37,643 bases of DNA from Bacteroidota bacterium. GTDB taxonomy: Bacteria; Bacteroidota; Ignavibacteria; Ignavibacteriales; Ignavibacteriaceae. Positions 8,622 through 18,002 of this stretch are shown here, one piece after another; position 1 is the first letter of the stretch, and each line of letters opens with the position of its first letter. The stretch spans positions 1 through 37,643 of the forward strand of contig JADFLR010000029.1 in assembly GCA_022564295.1 (NCBI GenBank), read 5' to 3'. Below the pieces are notes generated by a model, which ran no database searches, was not told the origin of the DNA, and saw only the letters and a program-made list of their open reading frames with translations. The position numbers and the translations under genes are program-made.

Positions 8622-10069
8622 TTTGAGGTAAGTTCTTTCAGAAGTTCATTTACATTAACTTTAGCAAAGCTGCTTACATAGTCCGACATAGCGTAAGGTA
8701 TAATTAATTCATCACCATGTATCATACTGCCGCAACTATAGACCACATTTGGTACATACCCTTCCCGCTCGTTTTCGTTTGGGTTGAGTAAGGGTTCTTT
8801 AAGCCGTCCGATAACTTTAGTCGGATCTTCTAAGTCAAGAAGGAAAGCACCAATAGAATATTTCCTCATTGGACCAACACCATGACTTATAACAAGCCAG
8901 CCCTTTTCTGTTTCAATAGGCGATCCGCAATTACCTAATTGTACTATTTCCCAGGTAAAGGTCGGCTTTAAGAGAATCTTTTTAGTATACCAAAAATGTA
9001 TATTGTCAGAAAACATTATATAAATATTTTCATTGTCCTGCCTTGAAAGCATTACATACATCCCATCGATTTTACGCGGAAATAGAGCCATTCCTTTATT
9101 CTGAACCTCCGGACCATTCAACGTACTAATCTTAAAACTAAGAAAGTCTGTTGTTGCCAATAATTGAGGTAGAGTTACTTTTCCATCGAAGGCAGTATAA
9201 GTGGCGTAATAGATATAACTTCCATCATCATTAACAAAACGAACAAAACGTGCATCCTCGATCCCATTCTTTTGGGTCGGACTATGAGGGAAAATAATTC
9301 GTTCGGATAGATGATGTTTTTTGTTATAAACGATTTCATAATTGGAATGTGCAAGCGAAAGAATTCCATCGGCTATTTCATTATTTTGACCATTACGAGT
9401 GCGAATTTTATAAATTGTACTTTCCACACGTTCTTCCAATTCATAAAGAGAAAACACATCTCCAAGCTGAGAAAGCACTTCATTGGCAAAATTGTTGGCT
9501 AAACCTAATTCAATTAATTTTCTCTCAAAGAGTTGCTTTTCGTAGTTTGGATTTGGAATTACTTCGGGTGCTGTAACAAACCTTGCAGGATTTTCGATAG
9601 TAATATTATTATTAACATCAATAAGCCCTAATCGAAATACTATTGATGAGATATGACCTTCTCCAGTAGCTCGTAAACTTAATATAAATCGCCTGCTTCC
9701 CTTAGGAAGATTTGATTGATCCGGATGCAAGACCATTGAAGGATTGAATAAAGCAGCGGATTCAAGTGAATATTCTGCGGTAAAATAGGCACCTATTAGC
9801 ATTTTTCTATTTTTTCTCAGTTTTCTATCGCTAATTAAATAGCTGGAAATTTGATCGAACCTTTTTAGAAAGTATTCATAAAGTTTATGATGCCTATCAA
9901 CAAATTCTTTACATACCTCCTCGAGTTCTTTATCAACTTCCGCATATGTAAGGGACATTACCCTGGCAGCTATCTTAAGTATTTGCTCGTCTCTAGCTGG
10001 TTTAAATGGTAGAAATAGTACCCTTCTTTGGTCCGGTTTCAATACAATTTTTGTTCTTTCTACTTGCAT
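8618..10069 (-). CDS. GH130 beta-mannoside phosphorylase, long form
   Basis: This 483-residue GH130 enzyme has a five-bladed propeller from roughly residue 130 and the catalytic loop NGIEDARF, where Asp272 would be the general acid. Other family landmarks are NCGSPIETEKGWLVISHGVG and a PNVVYSCG end segment. About 130 mostly helical residues precede the propeller (AARVMSLTYAEVDKELEEVCKEFVDRHH), making it much longer than the second GH130 here. Such long forms occur among phosphorylases acting on longer beta-1,2-mannooligosaccharides. Family knowledge predicts phosphorolysis to alpha-mannose-1-phosphate; some GH130 members are hydrolases, so the mode is not certain. No signal peptide is visible. 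The gene is translationally coupled to the GH2 gene through ATGA. Confidence 0.88.
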   Translation of the reverse strand: MQVERTKIVLKPDQRRVLFLPFKPARDEQILKIAARVMSLTYAEVDKELEEVCKEFVDRHHKLYEYFLKRFDQISSYLISDRKLRKNRKMLIGAYFTAEYSLESAALFNPSMVLHPDQSNLPKGSRRFILSLRATGEGHISSIVFRLGLIDVNNNITIENPARFVTAPEVIPNPNYEKQLFERKLIELGLANNFANEVLSQLGDVFSLYELEERVESTIYKIRTRNGQNNEIADGILSLAHSNYEIVYNKKHHLSERIIFPHSPTQKNGIEDARFVRFVNDDGSYIYYATYTAFDGKVTLPQLLATTDFLSFKISTLNGPEVQNKGMALFPRKIDGMYVMLSRQDNENIYIMFSDNIHFWYTKKILLKPTFTWEIVQLGNCGSPIETEKGWLVISHGVGPMRKYSIGAFLLDLEDPTKVIGRLKEPLLNPNENEREGYVPNVVYSCGSMIHGDELIIPYAMSDYVSSFAKVNVNELLKELTSK

Positions 10070-10106
10070 AATTAAAATTTATTTCTTGTTAAAAAATTTT
10101 ATTACT

Positions 10107-11408
10107 TTAATTTGTATTTTGTACAAGATACTTATTGAGCACTTTTTTTGAAATGCTATTTTGCTCAATGGCTAACAAAGTTAATAAAGCTTCAATGGTA
10201 GATTCTGCGCCTGAGTTTTTATTGATGGCATTTTGTGAATTAATTCCATCATAACAAATTCCTGACGAGGGAAAATACATTTGTGCTTCTGCTAAATTAT
10301 TTCCGAAAAACCAACTTGCTATCTCACCAGCTATACTTGCGTATGAAGAATCTTTGGTGATATTGTATGCTTCTATGCAGGCATATACAATAACCCTGAA
10401 GTTATAAGCAATCTGTGAATATTGTTTTGTTTCTCTCGGAATGTATCTATCGTTTTTCTGATCAATATAAAAACTACTCAAGTAATTTTCATTCATCAAG
10501 AATTTATAAAAGTAGCTGATTTCCGAAATTGCTGCCACTAATATGTCTTCTCTTTCTAAAAGAGATGAAGCTTTAAGCAAAGAATAAGATTGTAAATTTC
10601 CGTAAGCGTGCCATAGATTTTCCCAGCTCATAAATGCGGAATAAGGGAAATTGGTGGAATTACCTCTTTGTACAGATAGAATTCCATTACACAAGTTATT
10701 GATGTATTCCGGAATTGTTTCATCTTTACTAAACTTATAATAATTAAGAAGAGACAGTATTATTATTGAAGCCTGATCGCTCGCGGATTTTTGAGGGAGC
10801 CAGGTAATTATATCTTTACCATTTATGATTTTTATTTCTTTCTCTGCATTAATTATCTTTTTTAATTCTTCAGTTATTCTCTCAAGACTTTTATAAATAA
10901 TGTCTGCAAAATCTTTATCAACATTCACAAAATGTAAATATCCATTTGAAAGTGCCCACATAGCTCTCCAACTCCACCAATTTGGTTCGTTTATACTATT
11001 CTTATGATCTTTGTTTATAGAGTAATCATAAAAGATAAAATTATAGAAGAAACCATTATCTGCTTGCATGTAAATAATAAATTCAAGCAATTTCTTTGCT
11101 TTTAATATACTTGATGCATCTGTATAAGATTCGAAATAATTTAAATATAATACTGCTGCACGTGCAGCATCATCAATACAGGCAATTCCTTCGTCTGTAT
11201 CGCCTACCCATTTGTAATCAGGATATTCGCTATAAATATGAATTATTCCAAATATTTTATTATCAACATATATATCTTCATAGAGTGAATCCAGATGTGC
11301 AGTGTTAATTATTGAACCGGTATTCTGTTGCCCTTGCGATCGATAGTCACAATTAAAAGTAAATAATAATAGTGAGGAAAATATGAATATTAATACCTGT
11401 TTTTTCAT
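10107..11408 (-). CDS. Putative helical-barrel lipoprotein of carbohydrate metabolism
   Basis: I start this at the ATG at 11406-11408 (MKKQVLIFIFSS), not the upstream GTG at 11432, because it gives a clean signal peptide and removes the overlap with the preceding gene. The peptide ends at FNCDYRS, a likely lipidated Cys, although the lipobox is loose. The mature protein of about 415 residues alternates helices with aromatic and acidic loops: WVGDTDEGIACIDDAARAAVLY, NEPNWWSWRAMWALSNGY and, near the end, SGICYDGINSQNAINKNSGAEST. This is the style of (alpha/alpha)6 six-hairpin glycosidases or lyases. The conserved acidic clusters suggest catalysis, but I cannot name a family. It lies between the two GH130 genes, so a glycan role is likely, at the periplasmic face of a membrane or at the surface. 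Confidence 0.65.
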   Translation of the reverse strand: MKKQVLIFIFSSLLLFTFNCDYRSQGQQNTGSIINTAHLDSLYEDIYVDNKIFGIIHIYSEYPDYKWVGDTDEGIACIDDAARAAVLYLNYFESYTDASSILKAKKLLEFIIYMQADNGFFYNFIFYDYSINKDHKNSINEPNWWSWRAMWALSNGYLHFVNVDKDFADIIYKSLERITEELKKIINAEKEIKIINGKDIITWLPQKSASDQASIIILSLLNYYKFSKDETIPEYINNLCNGILSVQRGNSTNFPYSAFMSWENLWHAYGNLQSYSLLKASSLLEREDILVAAISEISYFYKFLMNENYLSSFYIDQKNDRYIPRETKQYSQIAYNFRVIVYACIEAYNITKDSSYASIAGEIASWFFGNNLAEAQMYFPSSGICYDGINSQNAINKNSGAESTIEALLTLLAIEQNSISKKVLNKYLVQNTN

Positions 11409-11422
11409 AAAAGTAGTTTCCC

Positions 11423-12328
11423 CTATTTGCACATTGATAATAGATAACTAATACTCGTAGTAGCTACACAGATATTAATATCAGCACCAGAATAGTAAAT
11501 TCTTACCTCACCGTTCTTCTCAACTATCCATCCATTTGAGAATGTAACATTCCCAACATCGCCAACTCTTTCGTAATCAAATTCCGGTGAGATAATTGGT
11601 TCTTTACTTCTGCCTTTAACAATCCATGGTTTGTTTGTTTCTAATAACATTACTCCAAGCTTGTAAATCATTGAGGTACCAAAAATTCTTACACCATGAT
11701 ATAATATTAACCAACCTTCTTTTGTTTTAAGTGGAGTACTGGACGCACCGATCTTGTGATGTTCCCAGGTACCTAACTTTGGTTCTAATAGTAATTTATA
11801 TTCACCCCAGTGCAGCAGATCAAGACTATTACTAATCCATATATCATTTCTGTTCCCGGCAGTTGGTCTATCAACTTTCCAATAATATCCATCTATTTTT
11901 TCCGGAAAAATAGCACAGTCTTTATTTGAAGGTTCAGTTATTGGTCCGTGTATTATAAAGTTTTTGAAGTTTTTTGTTTCTGCTAAAATTACTAATGGTT
12001 CATATTTCGAGTAACCAGTATATGTTAAATAATATTTATCATCAATCGGAATAATGCGAGGATCTTCTATTCCCCATTTTACATATTCATAACAATCTTT
12101 ATGATCTTCAGGTGTTAAACAGGGCTTATTAGCAACTGTAAAATCATAGCCATCATCACTCTCAGCTAAAACAAAACTCGATCTTCCATTTGGCATCTCC
12201 ACTCTGCAAAGAAGCAGATATTTATCTTCATACTTAACTGCACCCGGATTAAATATACTGTTAACATTAAATGGTACATCAGCTTTAGTAATTATTGGAT
12301 TATTTTTATATTTTATTATTTCATTCAT
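11423..12328 (-). CDS. GH130 beta-mannoside phosphorylase, short form
   Basis: At 301 residues this is the common GH130 size. The catalytic motif is WGIEDPRI with Asp89 as expected general acid. KVDRPTAGNRNDIWIS, TWEHHKIGASSTPLKTKEGWLILYHGV and GDVGNVTFSNGW are the other family blocks, including residues known to bind phosphate. It should split mannobiose or short mannosides with phosphate to give mannose-1-phosphate, saving an ATP. It has no signal peptide. It sits 24 nt after the second permease gene and 14 nt before the lipoprotein gene. Whether the linkage is beta-1,2 or beta-1,4 cannot be settled from the sequence; pairing of a short and a long GH130 recalls beta-1,2-mannoside phosphorylase pairs. 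Confidence 0.92.
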   Translation of the reverse strand: MNEIIKYKNNPIITKADVPFNVNSIFNPGAVKYEDKYLLLCRVEMPNGRSSFVLAESDDGYDFTVANKPCLTPEDHKDCYEYVKWGIEDPRIIPIDDKYYLTYTGYSKYEPLVILAETKNFKNFIIHGPITEPSNKDCAIFPEKIDGYYWKVDRPTAGNRNDIWISNSLDLLHWGEYKLLLEPKLGTWEHHKIGASSTPLKTKEGWLILYHGVRIFGTSMIYKLGVMLLETNKPWIVKGRSKEPIISPEFDYERVGDVGNVTFSNGWIVEKNGEVRIYYSGADINICVATTSISYLLSMCK

Positions 12329-12352
12329 TTTATAATACTATTAAATAATTTT

Positions 12353-13162
12353 TTACTCTTTTATTCCGGCAGATGCCATACTCTGGATAAAATATTTTTG
12401 GAAGAATAGATACGCTAAAACAATTGGCAGCGCTAAAACTGTTGCAGAGGCAAGCTTAACTCCTAACTGAGACTCAGCTCTTCCTCCAACAGCAAAAAGA
12501 GTTACTAATTGAGGCATAGTCATTAACTCTTCATTTCTAATCACAATCAGCGGCCAGAGAACTTCGTTCCAGGAAGCCATAAAAGTTATAATCCCAACAG
12601 TAACTAAAGCCGGAATAGCATTCGGCCAAAGTATTCTGAAAATTATTGTTAACTCATTACACCCATCAATTCTTGCAGCATCAATTAAATCTTGAGGTAT
12701 GCTTTTAAAATACTGTCTAAACATTATTATACTTAGAGCATTCATTAAATATGGAATAATTAAAGCATAGTAAGTATCAACCCAACCAAGTTTAACCATG
12801 ATAATATATTGTGGAATTAAAGTTATCTGGAACGGTAAGGTCATAGTGAAGATGATAACATAGAAAATCAGATCTCTCCCTTTGAATTCTAATCGTGATA
12901 ATGCATAACCCACCATCGAACCAAAGATAAGAACACCTGCCGTTACTGACGATGCTACAAATATACTGTTCAGAAGTGCCCTGCCAATAGGAATCTTATC
13001 AAACATTTGTGTGTAACTATTAAATGATATAGTAGAAGGAATAATTGAAAAACTACTGATATCACTTTCGGGAACCAATGTAGCAGTGATCATCCATAAA
13101 AATGGATAAAGAAACATTAAAGCGCCAAAAACAAGTAAAAGATAAAATATTGCTTTCTTCAT
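12353..13162 (-). CDS. ABC sugar importer permease (MalG type)
   Basis: This 269-residue inner-membrane protein has about six hydrophobic segments and the permease EAA-type loop as DAARIDGCNELTIIFRILWPNAIPAL, which contacts the ATPase. The N-terminus (LLLVFGALMFLYPFLWMITATLVPE) is typical of the MalG/carbohydrate CUT1 group, as is the ending FFQKYFIQSMASAGIKE. It begins 5 nt after the MalF-type gene stops, so the two are co-translated as a heterodimer. Confidence 0.92.
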   Translation of the reverse strand: MKKAIFYLLLVFGALMFLYPFLWMITATLVPESDISSFSIIPSTISFNSYTQMFDKIPIGRALLNSIFVASSVTAGVLIFGSMVGYALSRLEFKGRDLIFYVIIFTMTLPFQITLIPQYIIMVKLGWVDTYYALIIPYLMNALSIIMFRQYFKSIPQDLIDAARIDGCNELTIIFRILWPNAIPALVTVGIITFMASWNEVLWPLIVIRNEELMTMPQLVTLFAVGGRAESQLGVKLASATVLALPIVLAYLFFQKYFIQSMASAGIKE

Positions 13163-13167
13163 CCTAA

Positions 13168-14046
13168 TTAAACTTCTCTTTCAATAAACTTTTTTTGAAT
13201 AATTACCACACTTAATATTATGAGCGCAAAGAACAATCCTAACGTTGCTGAATAACCCATATGATAATAGAAAAATGCTTGCTTGTAGATATACAAGACT
13301 GCTGAAAGCGTACTATTTAACGGACCTCCGCCTGTTAATACGTATGGTTCGATGAATAGCGAAAAACCACCGATAGTAGATAATATTACGACTAAGAAAA
13401 TTGTTGGATTTATCATTGGCAAAGTAATTTTAAAAAACTTTTGCCAGTGAGTTGCGCCTTCCAGATCTGCGGCTTCGTAATAGTGTTTTGGAACTGTTTG
13501 AAGACCGACCAGAAACAATACAATGTACAATCCTACATTCTTCCAGGTAGCCATAAGCGCAATTGAAGGCATGGCAATCTTTGGATCAATGAGCCATCCG
13601 ACCTTCCCGAATCCCAAAGTAACAAGTATTTTGTTAAGTAATCCCGTATCAAAACCGTAAAGCTGCTGCCACAGTATTGTTACAACCACGCCGGATACAA
13701 CAACCGGCAGGAAGAAGGCAGCGCGGAAAAATCCTCTCAAATGAATTTTTTGATTTAGCACTTCTGCCAGAAATAAAGCTACAATTATTTGAAGTGGAAT
13801 ATGAATTACCAGGAATATAAGCGTGTTCAGGATCGATTTTAAAAAGAGTGCGTCTTGAAATAATCTTATATAATTAGCGAATCCCGTATACTCCATCGGA
13901 GAAATGATGTTCCACTTATGGAATGTAAGCACAATTGAAAATATCACCGGGAAAGCAATGAATATTAAAAAGTGAATAATATACGGTGATACTAATAAAT
14001 ACGGAACTGCTTTTTTATTCATTACTGCCTGGATAAATTTATTCAA
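13168..14046 (-). CDS. ABC sugar importer permease (MalF type)
   Basis: This 292-residue inner-membrane protein is the first subunit of the CUT1-type permease pair. It has a typical opening (PYLLVSPYIIHFLIFIAFPVIFSIVLTF) and an EAA loop, YEAADLEGATHWQKFFKITLPMI, for docking the ATPase. Length is normal for members that lack the large periplasmic loop of E. coli MalF. Its start overlaps the end of the solute-binding protein gene by 8 nt, so translation of the two is linked. Confidence 0.92.
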   Translation of the reverse strand: MNKFIQAVMNKKAVPYLLVSPYIIHFLIFIAFPVIFSIVLTFHKWNIISPMEYTGFANYIRLFQDALFLKSILNTLIFLVIHIPLQIIVALFLAEVLNQKIHLRGFFRAAFFLPVVVSGVVVTILWQQLYGFDTGLLNKILVTLGFGKVGWLIDPKIAMPSIALMATWKNVGLYIVLFLVGLQTVPKHYYEAADLEGATHWQKFFKITLPMINPTIFLVVILSTIGGFSLFIEPYVLTGGGPLNSTLSAVLYIYKQAFFYYHMGYSATLGLFFALIILSVVIIQKKFIEREV

Positions 14047-15337
14047 TAAATAAAAGATTTACTGCATTCGCCGCGTCGTTTATTGCTTGTTCAGGAGATT
14101 TTACACCGTAGATAACACAAGCTTCATACTCTTGCGAGATTAAATCGAATACTTCTTTTAAAACGGGTGTTGAATCTGTGCCTTTTACATATTTAGATTG
14201 TTTTGCAAATGTTTTCATTTTTGGATTCGCAGTGAAATAATTCAAATATAAGCTATCGGTATCGAGATGTTTCCTGCGTGGTAATTGAGTAGTAATTTCA
14301 AGTAACTTCAAATCGTTTTCTTTACTGATCATAAATTTTATAAACTCCCAGGCATATTGAGGGTTACTGCAAGTATTAAATATTACTATGTTCTTTGGAT
14401 CACCATAAGTATAAATAGGACCTTCAAAACCATCCGGTACAGGTATTGTAGAAAAATCATATTCAAATCCTTCCGGTTTAAACTTCTCTGCGTGCACAAT
14501 TTCCCACGGACCAGTGAATCTTGTCGCAACATCACTTGATAGAAATACATCCTGCCTCGCCGATAACCTTTCCCTGGTAAAGTATTCGTTATCATATAGT
14601 TTTTTTAAAAAAGAAAATACACCGATAGCATATTCATTATTAAATACTGCTTTGTCATTTTCAATTAGAGGCGCTCCTCCGGATGCAGCCAGATAAAACG
14701 GATAAAAATCAAAAAACCTTTGCCACCAGGTAACAATCACCTCAGAATATCCGAACCATCTATCTACATATCCGTCGCCGTCTGCATCTTTCTTAAATAA
14801 TTCTGAAGCAGCTAAATATTCGCTGTAACTATGTGGAGGATTACTTAATCCTAATTCTCTAAAGATATTTTGATTATAAATCATCATTATAGGATTGATC
14901 TTCCATGGAATCTGGTAGATATGCCCGTCTAAGGATTTAATTTCCTCTACAACATTACTATCACATCTTTCATAAATAAAGTCAATGAATCCGTCAAGTG
15001 TATCAAATGGGAATAATACACCGGCTTGTGCATAAACTTCAACATCTCCCTGCCACATGTTGGAGTAAATATCGGGAGTAGTCTCCCCTACTACTGCTGC
15101 TAAAATTATTTCCTCACTTGATTGCCCTTCCGGAACCGGTTGAAACTTAATGAATGCTTTATCAGGATTTTCTTTATTCCATTTATTTACAACATACTTT
15201 GCAAATTCTATTTCATCCGGGTTATTTGAAGACCAATACAAAAGCTTATTTTCATGATCGTTCTCATTCCCGCAAGATGTAAGGATACCAAAGAGTAAAA
15301 ATATTATGATATGTAAATACTTTATAATTTCTTTCAT
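14039..15337 (-). CDS. Extracellular sugar-binding lipoprotein of the ABC importer
   Basis: This 432-residue protein carries a lipoprotein signal ending LTSC, so Cys22 should be lipidated and anchor it at the inner membrane facing the periplasm. The body matches SBP_bac_1 (MalE-like) proteins: LLYWSSNNPDEIEFAKYVVNKWNKENPD at the start, the substrate-lobe segments IPWKINPIMMIYNQNIFRELGL and FTGPWEI, and a late NPQYAWEFIKFMISKEND. It would catch oligosaccharides released in the periplasm and hand them to the permease pair. An acidic EF-hand-like loop (DADGDGYVD) is visible near residue 185. The gene lies between the outer-membrane cassette and the permeases. Confidence 0.92.
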   Translation of the reverse strand: MKEIIKYLHIIIFLLFGILTSCGNENDHENKLLYWSSNNPDEIEFAKYVVNKWNKENPDKAFIKFQPVPEGQSSEEIILAAVVGETTPDIYSNMWQGDVEVYAQAGVLFPFDTLDGFIDFIYERCDSNVVEEIKSLDGHIYQIPWKINPIMMIYNQNIFRELGLSNPPHSYSEYLAASELFKKDADGDGYVDRWFGYSEVIVTWWQRFFDFYPFYLAASGGAPLIENDKAVFNNEYAIGVFSFLKKLYDNEYFTRERLSARQDVFLSSDVATRFTGPWEIVHAEKFKPEGFEYDFSTIPVPDGFEGPIYTYGDPKNIVIFNTCSNPQYAWEFIKFMISKENDLKLLEITTQLPRRKHLDTDSLYLNYFTANPKMKTFAKQSKYVKGTDSTPVLKEVFDLISQEYEACVIYGVKSPEQAINDAANAVNLLFIE

Positions 15338-15368
15338 TTACCTATTAATAGTTAAATTAAATTTAGTT

Positions 15369-16922
15369 TCATTCCCAGTTAATCCAATCAAAATCAATTG
15401 TGGGATATGGAGTTCTGGGAATTAATCCGCCTTTTTTTACAGTATAAAAATCTATTGCTTTAGGATTGTGTTCTTCAGACACATTAATCTTTTCGAGAAC
15501 ATCTTCATTGATATTAATTTCATATTCACTCTTTAACTTGTTAAGTTTGAGAAATAATTGCCTAGTAATTTCCGTATTTATTTTTTCTTCGTTGGATTTA
15601 ACATCTAAACTTTCTAGACTATTATATTTGACTTCCTCTTCCTCCAATTCAACTGATTCTACTATGTCTTTTTTAACTGCACTGTAAACTATTTTGTCTT
15701 TCCACCATTTCGCTTGCTTAGTAAAGGATTCAGTAGTATGATAATTTCTTTCATATGCTTGCCCGGTAAGTAACTTATCCCTTACCATACGCCAAACCAG
15801 GCTTTCAACAGAGCTTGAGAAGCTTCGCAAATTCGTTTTATTAAATTTGATATATTGACTTCTATTCCGGTACCAAACCAGAAACTCTTCCAATAATATT
15901 GTTCCATCATTCATTTTGACGAGTATTGTTTGCGCAATATTTTCTTTAGTTACGTTTAGCTCATCCAATGCTTGGTTAAGTTTATCAGACAGATTCCACA
16001 AATTATATTTTTCCTTCGAAAGGGTGTACAAACCGATATAAGATCTAAGAAGATTAAAACTTTGTATTTTAATAAGCGGATTTTTTTCAAGTAATAGTTG
16101 ATTGACATATTCGTCTGATAATTGATCCATCTTTTTTTTCTTTAACCAGTTAACGGATTCTTGCCTCAATCTTATCATTTCAGCTTCGGTAGTTATAATA
16201 TTTTGCCAAACGTTATGAATCTTAAATAAATACCAGCCATCATCTGCTTCTATTGGGTTAGATACCTGTCCTACAGGAAGTGTATCAATTATTTCTGCTA
16301 AATCCGGATTCTTCTTACCAAGCTGGAATCTATTTATCTTCATACTCCTGTCATCAAGGTAGATTGAATCTTCAAACTGTAACTGATATAAGGAATCGAA
16401 AGAAGCTCCATTGTTTAGTTCAAATAAAAGATCATCTTTTCCCTCTTTATTTTGTTCATACAACCACCGTATATCTAACTCCATCTGTTTCTGAGTAACT
16501 ATCGTATCAACTTCTTTTTCGGAAATTTTTATTGTACTTAAGATATCGTCTTTGAACATTTCCTCGGTTGCTAAATCACTTTCAAAGTCTTTGATTAATG
16601 AGCTAATCTCCTCTTCCTTATCAATATTTCTGGAATAGCCATCCAATGTTAATAGTTTTTCATAAATCATGTATTTCAAATAGCGGTTCTTGGAATCTTT
16701 TTTTCTTTTAACAAATGCGGGTCCAAATTCATAACTGTTTGAAAACTCCTCAGCAGTGATAATAATTGGGCCAATGGAGGCTACTATCTCATCTAATATT
16801 AAATCGTTAGCAGGAGCCTGTGATTTTAAGCTGTCTTGAAAAGGATAAGATGTGCCCAGGTAGATTATTATAAGTAAAAAGGAATATTTTTTTTTATAAG
16901 CAATTCTATTATAGATTTTCAA
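15369..16922 (-). CDS. Exported SurA-like peptidyl-prolyl isomerase
   Basis: This 517-residue protein has an N-terminal membrane or signal segment (YSFLLIIIYLGTSYPF) and a SurA-like chaperone region opening ILDEIVASIGPIIITAEEF. A parvulin-type domain spans about residues 150-245, with GASFDSLYQLQFEDS and LPVGQVSNPIEADDGWYLFKI. A long helical C-terminal half follows, with a low-complexity acidic stretch (SVELEEEEVKY). It probably works in the periplasm and helps fold outer-membrane or exported proteins. Lying 14 nt after the PorV-like gene, in the same run as the receptor, it may be dedicated to them. It is longer than typical SurA and ends with an unusual aromatic tail, TIDFDWINWE. Confidence 0.82.
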   Translation of the reverse strand: MKIYNRIAYKKKYSFLLIIIYLGTSYPFQDSLKSQAPANDLILDEIVASIGPIIITAEEFSNSYEFGPAFVKRKKDSKNRYLKYMIYEKLLTLDGYSRNIDKEEEISSLIKDFESDLATEEMFKDDILSTIKISEKEVDTIVTQKQMELDIRWLYEQNKEGKDDLLFELNNGASFDSLYQLQFEDSIYLDDRSMKINRFQLGKKNPDLAEIIDTLPVGQVSNPIEADDGWYLFKIHNVWQNIITTEAEMIRLRQESVNWLKKKKMDQLSDEYVNQLLLEKNPLIKIQSFNLLRSYIGLYTLSKEKYNLWNLSDKLNQALDELNVTKENIAQTILVKMNDGTILLEEFLVWYRNRSQYIKFNKTNLRSFSSSVESLVWRMVRDKLLTGQAYERNYHTTESFTKQAKWWKDKIVYSAVKKDIVESVELEEEEVKYNSLESLDVKSNEEKINTEITRQLFLKLNKLKSEYEININEDVLEKINVSEEHNPKAIDFYTVKKGGLIPRTPYPTIDFDWINWE

Positions 16923-16936
16923 TTAATAAAATTTCC

Positions 16937-17968
16937 TCAAAATTTAAATTCCAACGAGAACATATGAACATTTTGCAATCTTCCAAAATCACGAAAAGCA
17001 TAATCAAACTGAAATATAGTGTCGCTAAAAAGTAGGGTTGAATTAACACCAACTCCAAGAGACAACCCACCTTCGGCATCTGTTAAGAATAGAGCATTAT
17101 AGCCCCCTCTTATTATAAAGAACTCCATAAAGGCAAACTCACCACCTATATTTAAACTTTCATAATCATTATTTGGATGAATTGCATCTAGTGTAACGGT
17201 AAACCTATAAATATCATTTTGTATGGCATTAGTTGAAAGACCAAGCCTGAATATTAGTGGAAGATCCCAGGAATCTAATTCTACGTTTGTCGGAATTCTG
17301 TCATTAGAACCTTCCTTATTTTCATCAACTCTTATAAAGAATCTAGTATCACGTCCCTCAAGTTTCATAGATGTCCCAAAATTTGAAATTGAAGCACCGA
17401 TAATCATTCCTCCAAGAATATCAGTCCTAAATAATGTCCCCACATCTATTGCGAAACCTTGTGCCGTCATATGCCAGATTTTTTCTTGTATATATTTAAA
17501 TGTGAACCCTAACGAAAACCGGTCTGTTAAGTTTCTTGCATAGCTTACACCAAATGAGATATCACCTGCGCTAAAAAATTCGCCGGTGCCTTCAGGCTTT
17601 TCGACCGTTCTAACAATCATATCATCCATTGAAAGAGCAGTGAAACTAAATCCCATAGTTCCAAAATCACCTAATGGAAGAACCAATCCCACAAAATTAA
17701 ATCTTGTATCTCCAATCCACTCCATGTTTGCTATTTGAAGATCATATTTATCTATTTTAGATATTCCACCAACATTCCAGTATAACGCCGAAGCATCATT
17801 TGCTACACTAACAAACGCCCCTCCCATTCCTACAGCTGCAGCTCCAACAGGGATTTCTAAAAATGTGGCTGAGGTAGTTGCTACTTTTGAGACGTTAGTA
17901 TTTTGCCCCATTAAATAAAATGGTATTAACATGATAAAGAATATACTCTTTATTACGATATTCATCAT
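16937..17968 (-). CDS. PorV/PorQ-family outer-membrane beta-barrel protein
   Basis: This 343-residue protein has a signal peptide ending LMGQ and then the hallmark opening of the PorV/UPF0164 group: FLEIPVGAAAVGMGGAFVSVANDASALYWN. Alternating strands follow and the protein ends in Phe (MFSLEFKF), as outer-membrane barrels do. In T9SS, PorV is a shuttle that takes up exported proteins carrying sorting domains. Here the gene lies directly after the 1094-residue exported protein and before the isomerase, so it may be a dedicated partner for that protein. The usual NPAG after LYWN is NVGG here. AAGAGG sits upstream of the ATG; the second Met is an alternative start. Confidence 0.87.
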   Translation of the reverse strand: MMNIVIKSIFFIMLIPFYLMGQNTNVSKVATTSATFLEIPVGAAAVGMGGAFVSVANDASALYWNVGGISKIDKYDLQIANMEWIGDTRFNFVGLVLPLGDFGTMGFSFTALSMDDMIVRTVEKPEGTGEFFSAGDISFGVSYARNLTDRFSLGFTFKYIQEKIWHMTAQGFAIDVGTLFRTDILGGMIIGASISNFGTSMKLEGRDTRFFIRVDENKEGSNDRIPTNVELDSWDLPLIFRLGLSTNAIQNDIYRFTVTLDAIHPNNDYESLNIGGEFAFMEFFIIRGGYNALFLTDAEGGLSLGVGVNSTLLFSDTIFQFDYAFRDFGRLQNVHMFSLEFKF

Positions 17969-18002
17969 TCTAACCTCTTGAGCAAAATCTTAAAGTAATC
18001 CT

